Source: Typha latifolia (lineage: Eukaryota > Streptophyta > Magnoliopsida > Poales > Typhaceae). From it: 64,000 bases of DNA. Both the position numbers and the translations under genes were made by a program. The stretch is taken from assembly GCA_019914945.1 (NCBI GenBank), contig CM034103.1, forward strand, positions 6,324,001 through 6,388,000, written 5' to 3'. This document shows positions 34,795 through 49,700 of the stretch, piece after piece (positions within the stretch are counted from its first letter, which is position 1; every line of letters starts with the position of its first letter). A model generated the notes under the pieces. That model saw only the letters and a program-made list of their open reading frames with translations, searched no databases and had not been told where the DNA came from.

Positions 34795-37700
34795 CTGGAA
34801 GAAAATAAGTTAGATATATGCCAGATGGAGATAACTTTTAAGGCTAAGAATTTTCAGCTTAACAGTATTATTATATAAGTAGTTTGAGAGAAGTCAATGT
34901 GGAAGCCATCAATGAATGCTCCTCGACATTGACGTGAAATCATTTCGTAGAGTCATTTAATTGAATGGCGATACACTTATGAGCAATTAATATAGACATA
35001 CTGAAAGTAACATATGTTGGCAGTAACAATCCGATTTAAATAGTCATAAAAAATTGATATAATAAAAATAATAAAATTAAATAAATTTATACATTATAGA
35101 ATATAAAATTTTGCATAAATTGAGTCGAATATTAAATATTATCTTCTTAAGACAGTGCAGTACTATTTCTCAAATATAGAACTAGAAAACTAAAAAATTT
35201 ATGACTGGAATGAATTAATTAGATAATATTTAGTATATACTTATGTATAGAAATGAACAGGTATGACTAAGGGGTGCAAAATTTCAGTTGGAATCTAAGT
35301 CATCTAGAATCAAAATGGCACATCAAAAGGATGCATCTCTTTAAAAGAAACTAAAAATTAAATTTAGACGACTCGTGAATCGAATCAAGTCAGGCAATAC
35401 ATGTGAGAAGGTTGGTACTTTATCAAAAGGATGCATCGTTTTACTCACAAAAATGGGTACTCTTTTGGGGTCCAAACCCATGAGAAGGTTGGTACTTTAT
35501 ATACTCTAACAACATTCTCCGATAGACAATGTGCTAAACTCTGCCATGATAGCTACTTTAAAATTAATTTTTATTTATTTTTTTATAGATTTAAATAAGT
35601 GAATATATAACACTAAAGTACTTTTTGAGTTTTTTTAATTTTATTATGAATCAATCATTAATAATAGGTAGACCTCACTCAAATTTGAGTCAAAATTTGT
35701 ATAAAATTTATATTCAAATACATAATTTTTCCTAAAAAAACACCACGCGTTAACAATGTCTTGTTGCAGGAAGTGGAAAAAAAGTCACTCTTCAAGGTTT
35801 GTGAGCAGAATGGGAGTAAGGGCTTCTGCAAGTTTCACCCCCCTCCAGCCAAATAGAAGAACTCCAAATCCTGAAAGTTTTCACCTCCTTGTCTTTTTGC
35901 TTTTGCTATCGAACATAGTTCGAGAAGAAACTAATGATTAAGGTCTATTTATACAGCATGCTAAAAGTCTAGAACCTGGCTGTCGGAACGAGTGTTTAGA
36001 GATCAAGTACAATTAGATCTATATTTCTCCACATTGTATAGATTATTACAAGTTCAAATGGTTTTATAGATCTATATTATATAGATTATTACATTGTATA
36101 GATTATTACAAGTATCATATATATATGTATATGATAATATACATATATATATTTAAGTCATTCTCTATCAACTAGATATCCTTGTCGTCGTGATTTTGTA
36201 AATTTCGTTCTATAGTTTCATTTACATTATAAATTGTGTAAGAGCTACATTTTTATAGTTATAAATTCGTGAACAAAATCATAATTAATTGAGTTATAAA
36301 ATATATAGATTTTGAAATAGTTTTAAAGATTCGGTCCTTTATGGAGTTGTAGCACTAACATAGTTGCTTCTCATCTTTATTTAAGGGACTGAGAGGTAGA
36401 GGTTGAGACATCCATCAAAATAAGAACTCTAGAAATTTTTAATCTCAACTTAAATGTGTTCTCTAATTCCTTGAGGAAGTAAAATTTCTGTCTATTATGA
36501 CAAGAGGTTTTACATATGTCTGATTGCTAGTTCTACATCAGAGATCGATTAAGAGCATCGGAATCTAATTGACATCCAACATCGACATGAAGAGTTTGAT
36601 GCGTGATACATAGTGAATATTGCAAACTAGATATGAAGCAAGAAATGGGGATTTCAACACTTGGTCAATGGACTATCTAGGGGGTTAGAGCTACTTGTTT
36701 ATACAAATGAAATATAATGAATTAGACTATGATTTGATTTCAATCCTCTTGCAAATGACTTAATCGATTAGGATATCAACTAGGACTTTGACTAATCCAA
36801 TTAAAAAAATAAGTCAAATAGGCTAAATCGACTTAATCCATTAAGCCCAATGTTCCTTGAGTTACCTAATCACCTTTGAATCACATCACTTCACCATGCT
36901 TCCACTACGGATAGAGTGGAATCCATGGTGGTTCGATTGGATCAATGGAGGCTTAGTGCAGCTTGGTGATTGGTGGAGGAAGGTAGCTAGGGTAATAGGG
37001 AAACAAGTGGGGTGGGTTCAGTGAATATTGTGAGTTGAAGATCATAGGGGAAGAAGAGGGAGGAGAGGTTGAACCTAAGGGACTAGGTAGAGTCGATGGA
37101 GGAAGGAGGGATGGGTGGTCGAACCCTAAGTAGGTGGCCGCTTGGAGTGAATCAAAGCGAGATAGAGAGTGGGACAGTGATAGGTATGCCTTCCTAATTC
37201 CATGATCATTGCGAGACCAAATTCTTTGAAGAAATTGGATTTCAACTATTTTGGAGAAAGTTAGGGTTACTATAAATCTTCAAGATTAAGAGTGTTCTTG
37301 AGAATCAACGATTCGATAAATATAGAGTATTGGGAGATAATAGATTTAGTGTGGAGGAATGAATCTATCAGAGTGGATCGTGGTAGGATGGCTGAGTTGT
37401 TGGAGGATCTTAGCTTGGGCAGCAATGGTGGTGATGGTGGACTGCTGGTGCAGGGAGGTAGATAAATTAGTAGAAGGGAAGATGGAGGAGTTGAACTGTT
37501 TGTTGGGGTCAAGAGGGATGGGTCAGTCGAGGAGGTAAGTGGCTTGATCAACCCTAGGTGGTGGTTGGCCAAACTTGGATGTATGGACAAACCAGGGAAG
37601 AAAAAGAGAGAGAGAAGAGGCAAATACCATTAATTTCTCCAATAATCCAAAGTGGTTGCCCTTTTACATATTTAGAGGCTAGCCATACATTCAAAACACT

Positions 37701-40700
37701 CAAATTAACCTAATGCGAGTTGTCCCCATCGTCGATCATTTGAATGGCCTATTCTGGCGTTCAAATACCAAAACTCCACTTTGGCTCTCGAGCTAGGGTG
37801 TTTGAACACCCAGACTCAAGACAAGAATGATCTTGAATGGCTATGGCATTCAAACGCTAAGAATGGCTGTTTGAAAGCCTCTCTCCGAGAACCCTACTTT
37901 TGCAACAAATAAAAAACCGCTATAATCCATAAGAAAAAGAATATGATCTAAGGATTGAACAAAACTAAGACCGTATCAACCCACCACGCTTCACTCACAT
38001 TACCCTCAAGGTAAAAAATTGGGAAAGCGATCCATGATATTAGACTCGAGCTCCCATGTTGCCTCATCATATAACAAGAACTCGATTAGATCGGATCCCT
38101 TCACGGCACATTGGGCTTGCTTGGGTCAAGTCCAGTTATCTAATTAAGTCATTTACATTTTTTAGCACCTACCATTTTCGTTGAGCCATAAACTCAAGTA
38201 TTTGCTAAATATGGACTCAACTTGTTAATTCGTTAATTAGGTTTAGATAAGTAAATTAATTATTTTAGTTGAGTTAGGACATATATCATGAGCTAGTACC
38301 GCTTGGACTCACCAAGCCACCTTTGCTGTAAGAGTCCGAATTTAACTCGGTCAAGGGTTAGCCTCTATATATACATGTGGAGAGCACCTCTAATTCTCAT
38401 TAAGGAAGGATTATTTGGCTAAGGCTTGTTGCCCCCTATCTCCTCTCTTCTTTTCTTGGCCGCCAGTCACAACTCTCCCCACTTACAACTGAGCCACCTT
38501 TTTCTGCTAGCAAGGGTCTCGATCATCTAAGAGCACATCTACTTCTGCACTAATCTAGTCATTAAGGGTAGTAAGCATGCAAACCAAACCATGTAGATCC
38601 AGTTCGGACCTTTATCCCGCAGGTTTGTCTCTTCCATCTTCATCCACTGATTCAATAATATCTCCAAATCTACCATCCAAATCATAAGATATTGGATTCA
38701 TTGGAAATCTTTCTTCGAGAGTTACAACATATCAAAATTTTATATCAATCCAACGGCTAGATCCACCGAAAAATCTATCGAAAGTTCTATGCAAATCTAT
38801 CGAGGACTGCACCTTGTTACGATTTCATTTTCCTCGAGGGTGATCGTAACAAGTTGGTATTAGAGCCGAGCAATCCTTGGTTGAGTAAGGAAATAAGATG
38901 TGGCAGATATAGCAGCCCATGATCCATCAATAACCGGCATTCATCAGGGCGAAGTACCTACAACAAGGGAGTTCCTTGGAGGTAAAAGCTTGTCATTTGG
39001 ACTTTTGCATCTTCTGTTGTACCTTGACAATCAAAATATTGTTCAACTTAAAATACCCAATCCGTTGGATCACTGCCTTGGAAATTTGGAAAGTCCAAGC
39101 GTGTGGTTCTCCTCCGAATGGCATTGTCGGATTCGTGAAAGATTCTTGGTTCAAGTCTAAACCTTTGTGCATATTGATCACCTTCTCTAAATCCTCGAGC
39201 ACGTCCATCACCATCTCCATAGGGATCAACCTCATCCTCATAGTGCCCCGGTGTTGCACGCTTCTCGTGTTCCACCACCGCCGGTCTTGAGTTTTGTAAC
39301 TGAGGTGGGGGATGATGTGAAGGCATAGGTAGGAGGGGATCATTGACACTCATATGACGCAACTGAGTTTTGTAACTGCTGGTTCTTCTTGAAACTCCGT
39401 TCGTCGTCGAGAAGATGACGAACCCAATCGATTCACGACATATTCCTTGAATTCATTGTGATCTTTTTGTATGTTATCAACTCTATGTAATAATGTTTGG
39501 AACATGCCCCTTAGTTCATCCATATTTGAACCCATGGAAGTTAGTTGACTCGGTCCTACCGTGGTCGCTCTAAAGGAATTGGCATCACGGTTAGGATCAT
39601 CGTGCATTGAGTCCTCCCTTGTCAGTGTGCTCTCCATAGGTTTTGTTGATGTCATCTTCCTTGTTTCAACCATTAATAGAGGTATGAGGTTCGCCTGCTC
39701 TGATACCAATTGATAGACTCTGATACCAATTGTTAGGCTCTGATACCAATTTGATAAGATCTGAAACCAAAGATAGGCTACGCTAAGATTCCTTCAAGAT
39801 CTGAATTTATTACAAAAATCAGGTTGGATCTATAATTACAAACCAATCGAGTTCTCCGATAGTCAGATAAGATCGAGGAAAAATATTTGTCAGATATTCT
39901 CCGATAGTCAAATAATTACGAACCAATCGGGTTGGATCTGTAACTTCCTAATCTACAACTTTCGTATTTATGCCCTTCATAGATTCGAACTGTAGCGGGG
40001 ACGAAAATATGGAATAACGTGGGTGATGATGGTGGTGACGGGTGGAGTGGATGTTAGGGTTATGGATGGGTATGGAGATGAGGGTGGATTGTGGAAATGA
40101 TTAAGAAAAGTAGATGAAGGAATGAAGTGGTTGAGATCCAAAGAAGAGGGGTGATTTGATAGACGAGGGAGATTAGAAATGAGGAGAAACCTTGCCAACG
40201 GTAAAGGTGGAAGGATGGTGAAGAGGGAGGAGGGAGGAGTCTAGAGAGAAGATAGGAGGCAAGAAATCAAGAATCCAATTCCAATATGAAGTTGGTTGCC
40301 ATCCACATATTTATAGAGGCTAGCCAATAAATCCTAAAACAATATGAAACCCTAATTCTAGAGGATTCCTGTCGATCGCGTTCGAATGCACTCAAAAAGC
40401 CCCTTCTCTGGATTTACAAACGCGACACAGGCGTTCGTTCACAAGTTGTTCGAACGCGGGTGTTCACAAACGCATTCACAAGGCGTTCACAAATGCGGAC
40501 ACCTAATGAAATAAGAAAAAATCCTAACTAAGTATATCAACATCTTATCTTTACCAACGAAATTTGTTGTCTTGTCACCCAGTTCAACCTCATGTCTACC
40601 CGAATATCTTCGCCCCATCATCATCATTGTATTGATACCCCTTACTAGCTCCCTTGACCTCTTTGTAAAATTTCACCATAAGAGCCCATTATTTATCTTA

Positions 40701-43700
40701 TGAGCTCTTTTCCAGCTTTTGTCAATGTTGATCCTGTGCTACCTCAGATAGAGAATTCTTCCTTCTTTTATCTAGGTGTAGGGCGACAATAATGCCGATA
40801 GAATTTTGTTTCCTTTCTCCTACGTTTTCACTTTTCCATATTATGTTTTGCTCATTCTTCTCTGCTCGGGCATGTAGAGATTTCTTCCTCCTATGTTTGA
40901 GGGTGGCCCCTTTTACCCACTTCTCTTTAATTGCCTAAATATTGGGTTGTAGGCCTAGTGCCCAGGTAGGCTCTTTTTGAATTTTTTTCTATTGTCCTGG
41001 CTACTTTCATAACAAAAATTATCTTACAATTTTATTAGTTAAAGAAATTACCATTAGATGTTATGCCTTTAAGTTTATATAATTGTTATATTTGTTATTA
41101 ATGTAAAATATGCATTAAATAATTATTTAGCTTATCATCATTAACATTATTAACAAAGGGTAGCAAATTAGTTTGTACCTCATTTTAATCACTATTTTAA
41201 TTCATCAAATGATATTATTCCTTAACTCAGCTTTAATTATATTAATATATACAACTGTGTTATTTAATTAAATATAAAATATTAGTTTGACAATTCAAAT
41301 CATAATATTAATAAATTTGTTATATTAAGTATTAGATTGTTACATTCATCACTTTCATGTCATGAGTTAGTGATATTCCATTAGGATTTGTGGACTATAG
41401 TTTGGGACCCACAGATCTTATGCTTGTAACCCGACATAGAAATCCTATTGGCAACCTACCATTACTATTTAAATTAATTGTATAAATTAGGATTAGTGTT
41501 ACTCATCGACAATTATACTTGTTATATTTGTAGATTCGTTACCATATGAAGAGGATATGTTACGATTTAGCTAGATACGGCTTGGACTTGTCTAACCCGC
41601 CTCAAAACAAATAACTTTTGCTTTCAAAGAATAAATATTTCTGGCAATCGAGTTTGAATGCCAAGAAGTCGCATTCGAATGCCTGCATACGTTCTCAAAT
41701 ACAGAAAATGTATTTAGTGCATCCGAACTTGCTCAACCCGCATTTGAACGCCTGCATACGTTCATAAAGACAAAGAACGTATTTAGCACATTTGAACATG
41801 CTCAACCCATGTTCAAACTCAAACGGTGAAACTGCAACGTTCTAGGGCTATCTTTTGATTATTTTACTTGTTAGGTTAGCTTCTAAATATATGGAAGGCA
41901 ACCTTATTGAACTATCGATAAATTATTAAAGTTTTCCCTTCCTATACCTCTATCTCCTTCCTCCAACGGCATCCATCATTGGACGTCATCTCCTTCCTCC
42001 TTCAATATAACCGTAAGCCCTTGCTTATCAAGGATCATGATACGATTCAGCTAGTTATGACTTTTGTTTAGTTTTTTTGTTTTAGAAATAGGTTTTGTTT
42101 TGGGAAGAATAGGATTTCTAGAGGATTTCTAGCAGTCGCATTCGAATGCGACATCCTACGTTCGAATGCGACTATCGAACGTCTATATACGTTCGCAAAA
42201 ATAGAGACTATGTTTAATGCGTTCGACCGCGTTCGAACGCCTGTATATATTCGCAACGACAGAGAACGCGAAATCCTCGTTCGAACGCGTTCGACTGTGT
42301 TCGAACGCAATCGGCGAACTGCATTATCTTAGGGATATCTTTTAATTATCTTAGGGTTATTTTTTAATTATTTTGTTGATAGATTAGCTTCTAAATATGT
42401 GGAAGGCAACCTAATTTAGGATTATTGATGAAATATTGAAGTTTTCCTTCCCAACTCCCTCTTTTTCCTCCAAGGGCATCCAATCTTGGATGTCATCCTC
42501 TTCCTCCCTCCATCTGACCATGCCCCCTTGTCTCTCAAGGATCGATCCACGCTCTCCCCCTTTGTCTAGCTTTATGCTCTACCCCACCACCATAGCTACC
42601 AACCTCCACAAAACCTAACCACTATTTTCTCCATAACTTTTGATCTACAAGCCTGATCAATGTGATCTCAGTTGAGTTGGAGTCCTCACTTCAAGAGGAA
42701 CAATCTATCCAAGTTACAGATCTATCAGACGATTAGATCTCTCGTAGATTTCCTCAAAAGTTTCTCCCTAAGGAGAGTTTAGGTTGATCTTCAGATTATT
42801 GCATTCTTATTATCCCTAAATCTTCAGATTATTGCAGGCGTTCGAACGGCGACCGAACGCACCTGTTTTCCACTTCTCTGGATTTGTGAACGCGATACAG
42901 GCGTTCACAGCGCGTTCGAATGCGGTGTTCAAACGCACAATTCACACTCTCTAGACATGATGCAGGCATTCACATAAACATTAAAACAAGGAAGAAAGAA
43001 CCCCTAAAGAGTATCCATGCTCAAGACGACATCGGTGAAGTCTGAATCGTATCAATCCACCACGCTTTCGCAACCTTGCCCTCAAGGTTTGAAATTTGGG
43101 AAGCGATCTATGATATCTGACTCTAGCTCCCATGTAGACACGTTAGTTGGTTTGCCCAGCCACTCAATCAGCACTTCAGTCTCCAATCTGGATCCATGGC
43201 GTCTTCTCGTGTGGCCTAAGACTCGGACCGGTTTAGTGGGGCCATCTTCCTCCATTGGTTCGGGCAAGGCCGAACCCACCACATGGTTAGGCCCGATCTG
43301 GGCCTTCAATGTTGATACATGGAAGACCAGATGTATCCTAGTTCCCTCAGGTAGGTCCAACAGGTAAGCTATTGGACCGATTCGTTGTAGCACTCGGTAC
43401 GAACCATAGTACTTGTAACCCAACTTCTGGTTCAAAATTGGTCTCAATGTGGATTGCTGGTACGGTTGAGCTCGAACGAACACCCATTGATCCACCGATT
43501 GTCCTTGGACCTCCGGTAGCCCTTCGATGAAGTTCATGGAGATGTCCTCCCAAATATGCTCTACTATAGGCAGTGGTTGCAACAGCCCGCTGGGTTTGAG
43601 CGTCTCTAATTTGACTCGTTGGCAGATTTGGCATTCACGCACATATTTCTTCACGTCCGACTTCATTGTTGTCCATATATAGTTTTGGGCCAGCTGCTTG

Positions 43701-46700
43701 TAGGTACGTAAGACCCCTCCATGGCCTGCTATAAGAGTATCATGGAAGTGTGCCATCAATTGTCTCTATAGCTCTTTGTCCGTGGGTACCTTGATCCGCC
43801 CGCGCTCGAGTACCAACCCGTTGGGTTCCTCATGCTCGGGGTGGCTTGATGGGTTCTCTCTCAACTCCTCCATGAGTCGGACCAGTTCACTATCCTCTGC
43901 CGCGGCTCTCCGTAGATCTGAGAAAAAAAGGAAAAGTGGGTGCTGAGAAAGAGACAAGCTCACTTGCGTCCCTTACGCTTGGAAGTTCAATCAACTGTTG
44001 ATTTCCATCCAGCAGCACTCTGGTCATTCCTCCAAAATGTCATTGAGAGGTTTGTAAAGTCAAATGTCACGAGCCCCAAGCTTCGAAGCCATTGATGTCC
44101 AGCCACACTTGCATTTTTAGCTGCAAACTCATCCTCCAATCCATCTATTAGCATCACCGATCCCATTGATTTAGCGCAGCGATGCCCAGGTACAAACTTC
44201 TCATCACAACGAAAGCATAGGCCTTTGGCTCTTCGTTCCTCTATTTGACCAGGTGTGAGTGCTCGTCCCGGACCTGTAGGTGCGTACTTCACATCTTGGG
44301 ATGGCTTCACGAGTGCTCGAGGAGGCACCATTGCAACAGCGGTCCTCAGTACGCCGGTATTATTTCCCACCGCTATGGTTGGTTGAGCTTGATTGCGGCC
44401 TTCTTGGCTCATCCAATTTTGTTTTAGGTGTAACTTCATGGCCCTATGTTTGTGTTCCATGAGCATCGCATCTTCGAAGGCCTCCTTTAAGGTTCTAGGC
44501 CTTAAAGCCCTCACATCGGCTTGTATGTCTCCCCGCAGCCCGGAGATAAAGGTGCTGCAAAGTTGCTGATCCATTTATAGGGGATGACATTTGCCACTTA
44601 TCCTCTCAAATTCTTCTTGGTATGCTCCAACCATGGTCTTTTGCACCGTCTATGAGAGGAGAGCATCGAAGTCTTCATACCCCGACGCTCCAAATCGCCA
44701 CGTAATATCAGCACAAAATTCAGCCCAAGTTTCAATAGCCTCATTGGCATTGGCTGCTCGAAACCAATGAAGCGCTGCATCTTCAAGGTGGAAGCTCGCA
44801 AGCGTCACCATGTATTCTTCCGTCGTACCTTGGTATGCGAAGAATTGCTCCGCCCTATAAACTAATCGATCGGATTGCTACCTTTGAATTTGGGGAATTC
44901 GAGACGCATGATTTATCCATGGACGTCGTTGTCTCATTCCAAATCATGTCCAAGTCCTTGTCTAACCGGAGGAGGATGCACTATGAAGGGTTGACTATCC
45001 CTTCTTTGGTTTTGATTAACTCGCCATGGTTTCAGATCGTATTGACCCACCCACGGATCTTGATCTCCAAGGCATAGTGGTTCACTCGTCGGATGGGTTC
45101 ACCTGCAACTGGCCCTGGTAGAACCATCCTTGTTTGCCTCTGCTCATAGGGTGGTGGCAGCAACGGCTCTTGTGGTTGCAAATTCTGAACTGGTGGTTCA
45201 TGGGAGTGGACTTGCGTCTCGAATTCCCCAAGTTCCCACATCATCTCCATCATCATCTCGTTGTTGATTGCCATTTATTCGGAAAGAGACCCCAACACGG
45301 CTTGAACACTAGATCGAGTGGTTTCGCGGGTGGAAGTCCCCACAACCGTTTCCTCCTCCTCTACTGGGAGAATCTCTTCTTCATCATCTCGCCGTGCAAC
45401 CATGGCTCTGGTTGTTGTCATAAGGAGCGCGTGTCCGAGGAACGGTGGCTCTGATACCAGCTTGATATGATCTCCCCTTTTTGGCTAAGGTTCGATCTCT
45501 TTCGATTTTCAGATCTAAACTGAATCTGGCACGGCACTTTGTAAATAGATCCCAAAAGATGCTGCCATTGGATCAACTTGATATTGTAGCCGCGGAAAAG
45601 AGCTTTCCAACGAATCTAGTTTCAGGCGAATCAGATGTAGGAATCTTGAGATATCGTCTAATTAGTGGACGAATATCAGGGGGTCTAATCAAGATCCGTG
45701 GATGGAGGCACGAGATCCTAGATGATGGTGATTGGGGGTGGACCGATGTTAATGGGGTGGCATCGGTGAAAAGTGGTGGTGGAAAGGTTATGGTTGATGG
45801 AAGGGTTAGGACAAGTGTTGGATAGATTGGAAGAAGGGGGAGGAGGGCCACCCCTAAGGGACTAGGGTGATTGGCCGGTCGAGGGAGGTTAGAAGCAGCG
45901 TCGAGCGGCGTCGCTAGGGATCGAAAGAACGAGAGCGAAGAAGATGAAGGAGGCAAGGCAAAACTCAATTCTTCAATAATAATTCTATGGTTGCCATCCA
46001 CATCCTTTAGAGGCTAACCAAACAATTCAAAATTAACCCTAAACAGTATATTTTCGCCGACCGCGTTCGAACGCGCCCGCTCGCATTCGAATGCGCCTAG
46101 TTCGCTCTTCTCTGGATTTGCGAACGCGATGCAGGAGTTCAAACGTGAGATCAAACGCACCTATTTCCCACTTCTCTAGATTTGCGAACGCGATACAGGC
46201 GTTCATAGCGCGTTCGAACGCACAATTCACACTCTCTGGACGTGATACAGGTGTTCACAACCGCGTTCACAACCGCATTTGAACGCGACTTACAGAAAAC
46301 TTATTTTCTTAGGAATTAAACATTAAAACAAGAAATAATGACACCCATAAAGAGTATCCGTGCTCGAGACGACATCGGTGAAGTTCGAATCGTATCACGT
46401 GGTCTAGTACTCGCAACCGCTCTCTTTGAACCTGCAGAATTTCCAACCGACGTTCTAGGTGCAAACCGCCCATCTCGATTGCCCCAATTATTTTTCGCTG
46501 CCATCTTTAGAGCCTTATGCTTTTGCTCCATCCTCACAGCCTTCTCAAAGGCCTCCTCAAGAGTAGTAGGACAAAGAGCACGAACAACCGCTTTTATCTT
46601 CTCTCACAGCCCTGAAATAAATGTGCTCATCAATGTCGGTTCGGGCCAAGGTGGCTCGCAACAACTACTTACTCTTTCAAACTCAGCTTGGTATTCCAAT

Positions 46701-49700
46701 ACGGTCATCCTCTGAGCCATCTTACTTAATATGGCAGCAAAATCTTCATATGCCACTGTCCCAAATCTGCATGTAATCCTCCTATAAAAGTCAGCCCAAC
46801 CGATAAATCCAACTCTACGAATAACCGATCTATACCAATGCAATGCAGTTCCTTGGAGGTGAAAGCTTGCCATTTGGACTTTTGTGTCCTCCATTGTCCC
46901 TTGACAATCAAAGTATTGTTCAACTTGAAACACCCAATCCGTTGGATCACCATCTTGAAATTTTGGAAAGTCCAAGCGTGTAATTCTCCCCCAAATAGCA
47001 TTATCAGGTTCGCGAAAGATCATTTGTTCAAGTCTAAACCTTGGTACATGTTGATCACCTTCTCTAAATCCTCGAGCACGTCCATTACCATCTCGAAAGG
47101 GATCAACCTCATCCTCAAAGTGCCAATCCTCCTTATCGACGAAGCGCACCGGTGCCACACGCCTCTCGGGTTCCACCACCGTCGGTCTTGGATTTTGTAA
47201 CGGAGGTGGGGGATGATGTGTAGGCATAGGTAAGAGGGGATCATTAACACTCACATGACGTAGCTGGATCTGTGGGGTATCAGTTCGATGAGGTCCCACC
47301 ACTGGTCCTTCTTGAACTTCTTATCGTCGTCGAGGAGATGACGAACCTAATCGGTTCATGACATATTCCTTGAAATTATTGTGATTCTTTTAAATTGTGT
47401 CAACTCTATACTTCAATGTTTGGAATATGCCCCTAAGTTCATTAGCCAAGCCGATATTCACAGCCATGGACATTGGTTGACTCGATCCTGCCGTGGTCGC
47501 TCCAAAGGAATCGGCCTCATGATTAATGTGATCGTGGATTGAGTACTCCCTTGTCGGTGTACTGTCCATAGGTCTCCTTATTGATGTCATCTTTTTTGTT
47601 TCAACAATTAATGTAGGTCTGAGGTTCACCTACTCTGATACTAGATGATAAGCTCTAATACTAGATTGATGGGTTCTTGTATCAAAAGGTCGACTACAAA
47701 ATAATTCCCTTAAGATCTGAATTTATTATAGAAAATAGTCTGCGCAACTCTGGGAAAATATTTGTCAAATATTCTTCGGTTGTCAAAAAATTACGAAACT
47801 AAGTGGATTGAATTCTTAACTTCCTGATCTACAACTTTCATATTTATGCCCTTCATAGAATTTGAACTGCAACTGGGATGAAAATACGAAATAATGTGGG
47901 TGATGGTGGTGGTGACGAGTAGAGTGGATGTTAGGGTTATGGATGGGTACGAAGATGGAAGTGGATGGTGGATGTGATTAAGGGATATAGATGAAAGGAA
48001 CAAAGTGGTCGAGATTCCAAAGAAGTGGGGTGCTCGACAGTCGAGGGAGATTAGAAGTTAGGAGAAACCTTGCCAACAGTAGAGGTGAAAAGATGGTGAA
48101 GAGAGAGGAGGGAGATTAGGGTAGATAGATGATAGAGAGGCAAGAAATTAATAATCCAATAGCATAATGAATTTGGCTGCCATCTACATATATATAGAGG
48201 CTAGCCAACAAGTCCTGAAACAATAAGTAACCCTAATTCTAGAGGATTCCCGCCGATCGCGTTTGAACGCACCTGATCGTGTTCGAATGTACAAAAGGCA
48301 TTCTCTGTATGTGTAAACGAGATGTAGGCGTTCGAACGCGCCCGACCGTATTCGAACGTGCATTACGTGTTCTCTGTTTTTGTAAACCTGATGCAGGCAT
48401 TCGCAAGGGCGTTCGAATGCGACCCCTCCTGCATTCGAACATTCAAACATGACCTACAGGAATTTTATTTTAATAAAAATAAATAACTAATGCAGTAAGA
48501 AAAGATTCTAACTAAATGTATCAAAGGAGTGAAGGGCAAAACCCCTATGCTTCTTATGCAATGAACGCTTCACACCCTGTCATTAGTGTGTGAAAGTGAC
48601 GGAGAGCATCATGTTGATTGATTAGTAAGATGATCCAGGAGAAAAATTGGCTGAGAAAGAGGTTGATGAAGAGCTTCTTAAGGAAGCCCTAGAGTTACTC
48701 GAAGAGAAGCATGTGCAAGCTGAAATTTCAATGCACGCCTATTGCAAAATCATTGCACCGAAGACGATTCAAGTAGACGAATTGGTCAAGAAGCATTGCA
48801 TGCACATCCTTATTGATTCGAGGAGCATGCATGACATCTTAGATGAGCGCTTGCTGAGGAGGATTGGGTTGGAAGCTGGACCAACCAATGCATTTGATGT
48901 AGCAATTAGCGATAGAACGAAGTTGATGGTTGATAGTTTGTGTCACCGAGTGGAAATTTAGGTCCAAGGACACGAATTGATTGTTGATTTGCACCCTCTT
49001 GTTTTGTGAGGTGTTGATCATGTCCTAGGTACTCAATGGTTACAAAGCTTAGGATCGGTGACGTTCAACTTTCTCGATATGTGAATGACATTTTAGCAAA
49101 ATGACAAAGTGGTGCGTGCGGCTAAATGTGGTGAAAACGCAATCTAGCCCTACCTTGCAACCTTTGGTGGAGCTACCACAGCCAAGGGAGTTAGCCTATC
49201 GTTTTTAGATGTCCCTAGTAGTAATTGAGCCTCCCTTAATCTCAAGTAAACCCCAAGAATTGTAGCAATTACTATCTAAATTTTCTATATTGTTTGAAGA
49301 GCCACAAGGATTGTCGTCGTGCAGAAATTCAGACCATAAGATAGCTATTGTACCGGGAGATAAATTGGCAGCTTTTTTCATGCCTTCTTTTCCCTTCTTT
49401 GAGGAGTTTAGGAGCGTAAGTATCGATGACCCATGTGTAAGAGGGTTATTGCAGGAGGTTAGAGCTGATCTGGAGAGCTATCCTAATTTGGAGGATAGAT
49501 ACGGGTTATTGCTTGACTGTAGGTGCATATGAGCGGCCGTGGATGTGTCATTCCGGTCCAAGCTGCTGGAACACTCAGGAATAAAAAAGGACATCAAGGC
49601 ACACATGAGGGCGTGCGAGACATGTCAATGAGCTAAGATGGAAACGTTAAAGCCAGTTGGACTTCTTCAACCTTTGCTTGTGTTGGGTCGTGTTTGGGAG

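Larger units (their letters stand above)
38970..40539 (-). mobile_element. reversed family-B fragment: LTR, primer sites, gag start
   Basis: Minus-strand order: 5' LTR (40539-39752), a tandem primer-site block (39751-39690), then gag. Gag reads [33 protein letters not shown] at 39709-39350, and [20 protein letters not shown] to [21 protein letters not shown] at 39362-38995 with frameshifts. Gag is truncated in the capsid domain. No 3' part. Confidence 0.82.
42838..46397 (-). mobile_element. compact reversed family-A element with serial pol deletions
   Basis: 5' LTR 46397-45463, primer site, gag, knuckle, shrunken protease, spacer, integrase zinc domain fused to integrase C-terminus, polypurine tract, truncated 3' LTR (43054-42838). 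The internal region is only about 2.4 kb. RT and RNase H are missing, as are the protease active site and the integrase core. Confidence 0.85.
46398..48523 (-). mobile_element. reversed family-B fragment: LTR, primer sites, gag
   Basis: Minus-strand order: 5' LTR (48523-47667), one extra primer-site unit plus primer site (47666-47633), and gag down to 46398, where the compact family-A element begins. The remaining pol and 3' LTR are absent. Confidence 0.82.

Noticed and set aside
37270..37623. 117-codon frame on the minus strand
   Set aside because: It is the pyrimidine-rich leader of a reversed LTR, giving Ser/Pro/Leu-rich noise. Similar leader frames occur at 45573-46001 and 51992-52309.
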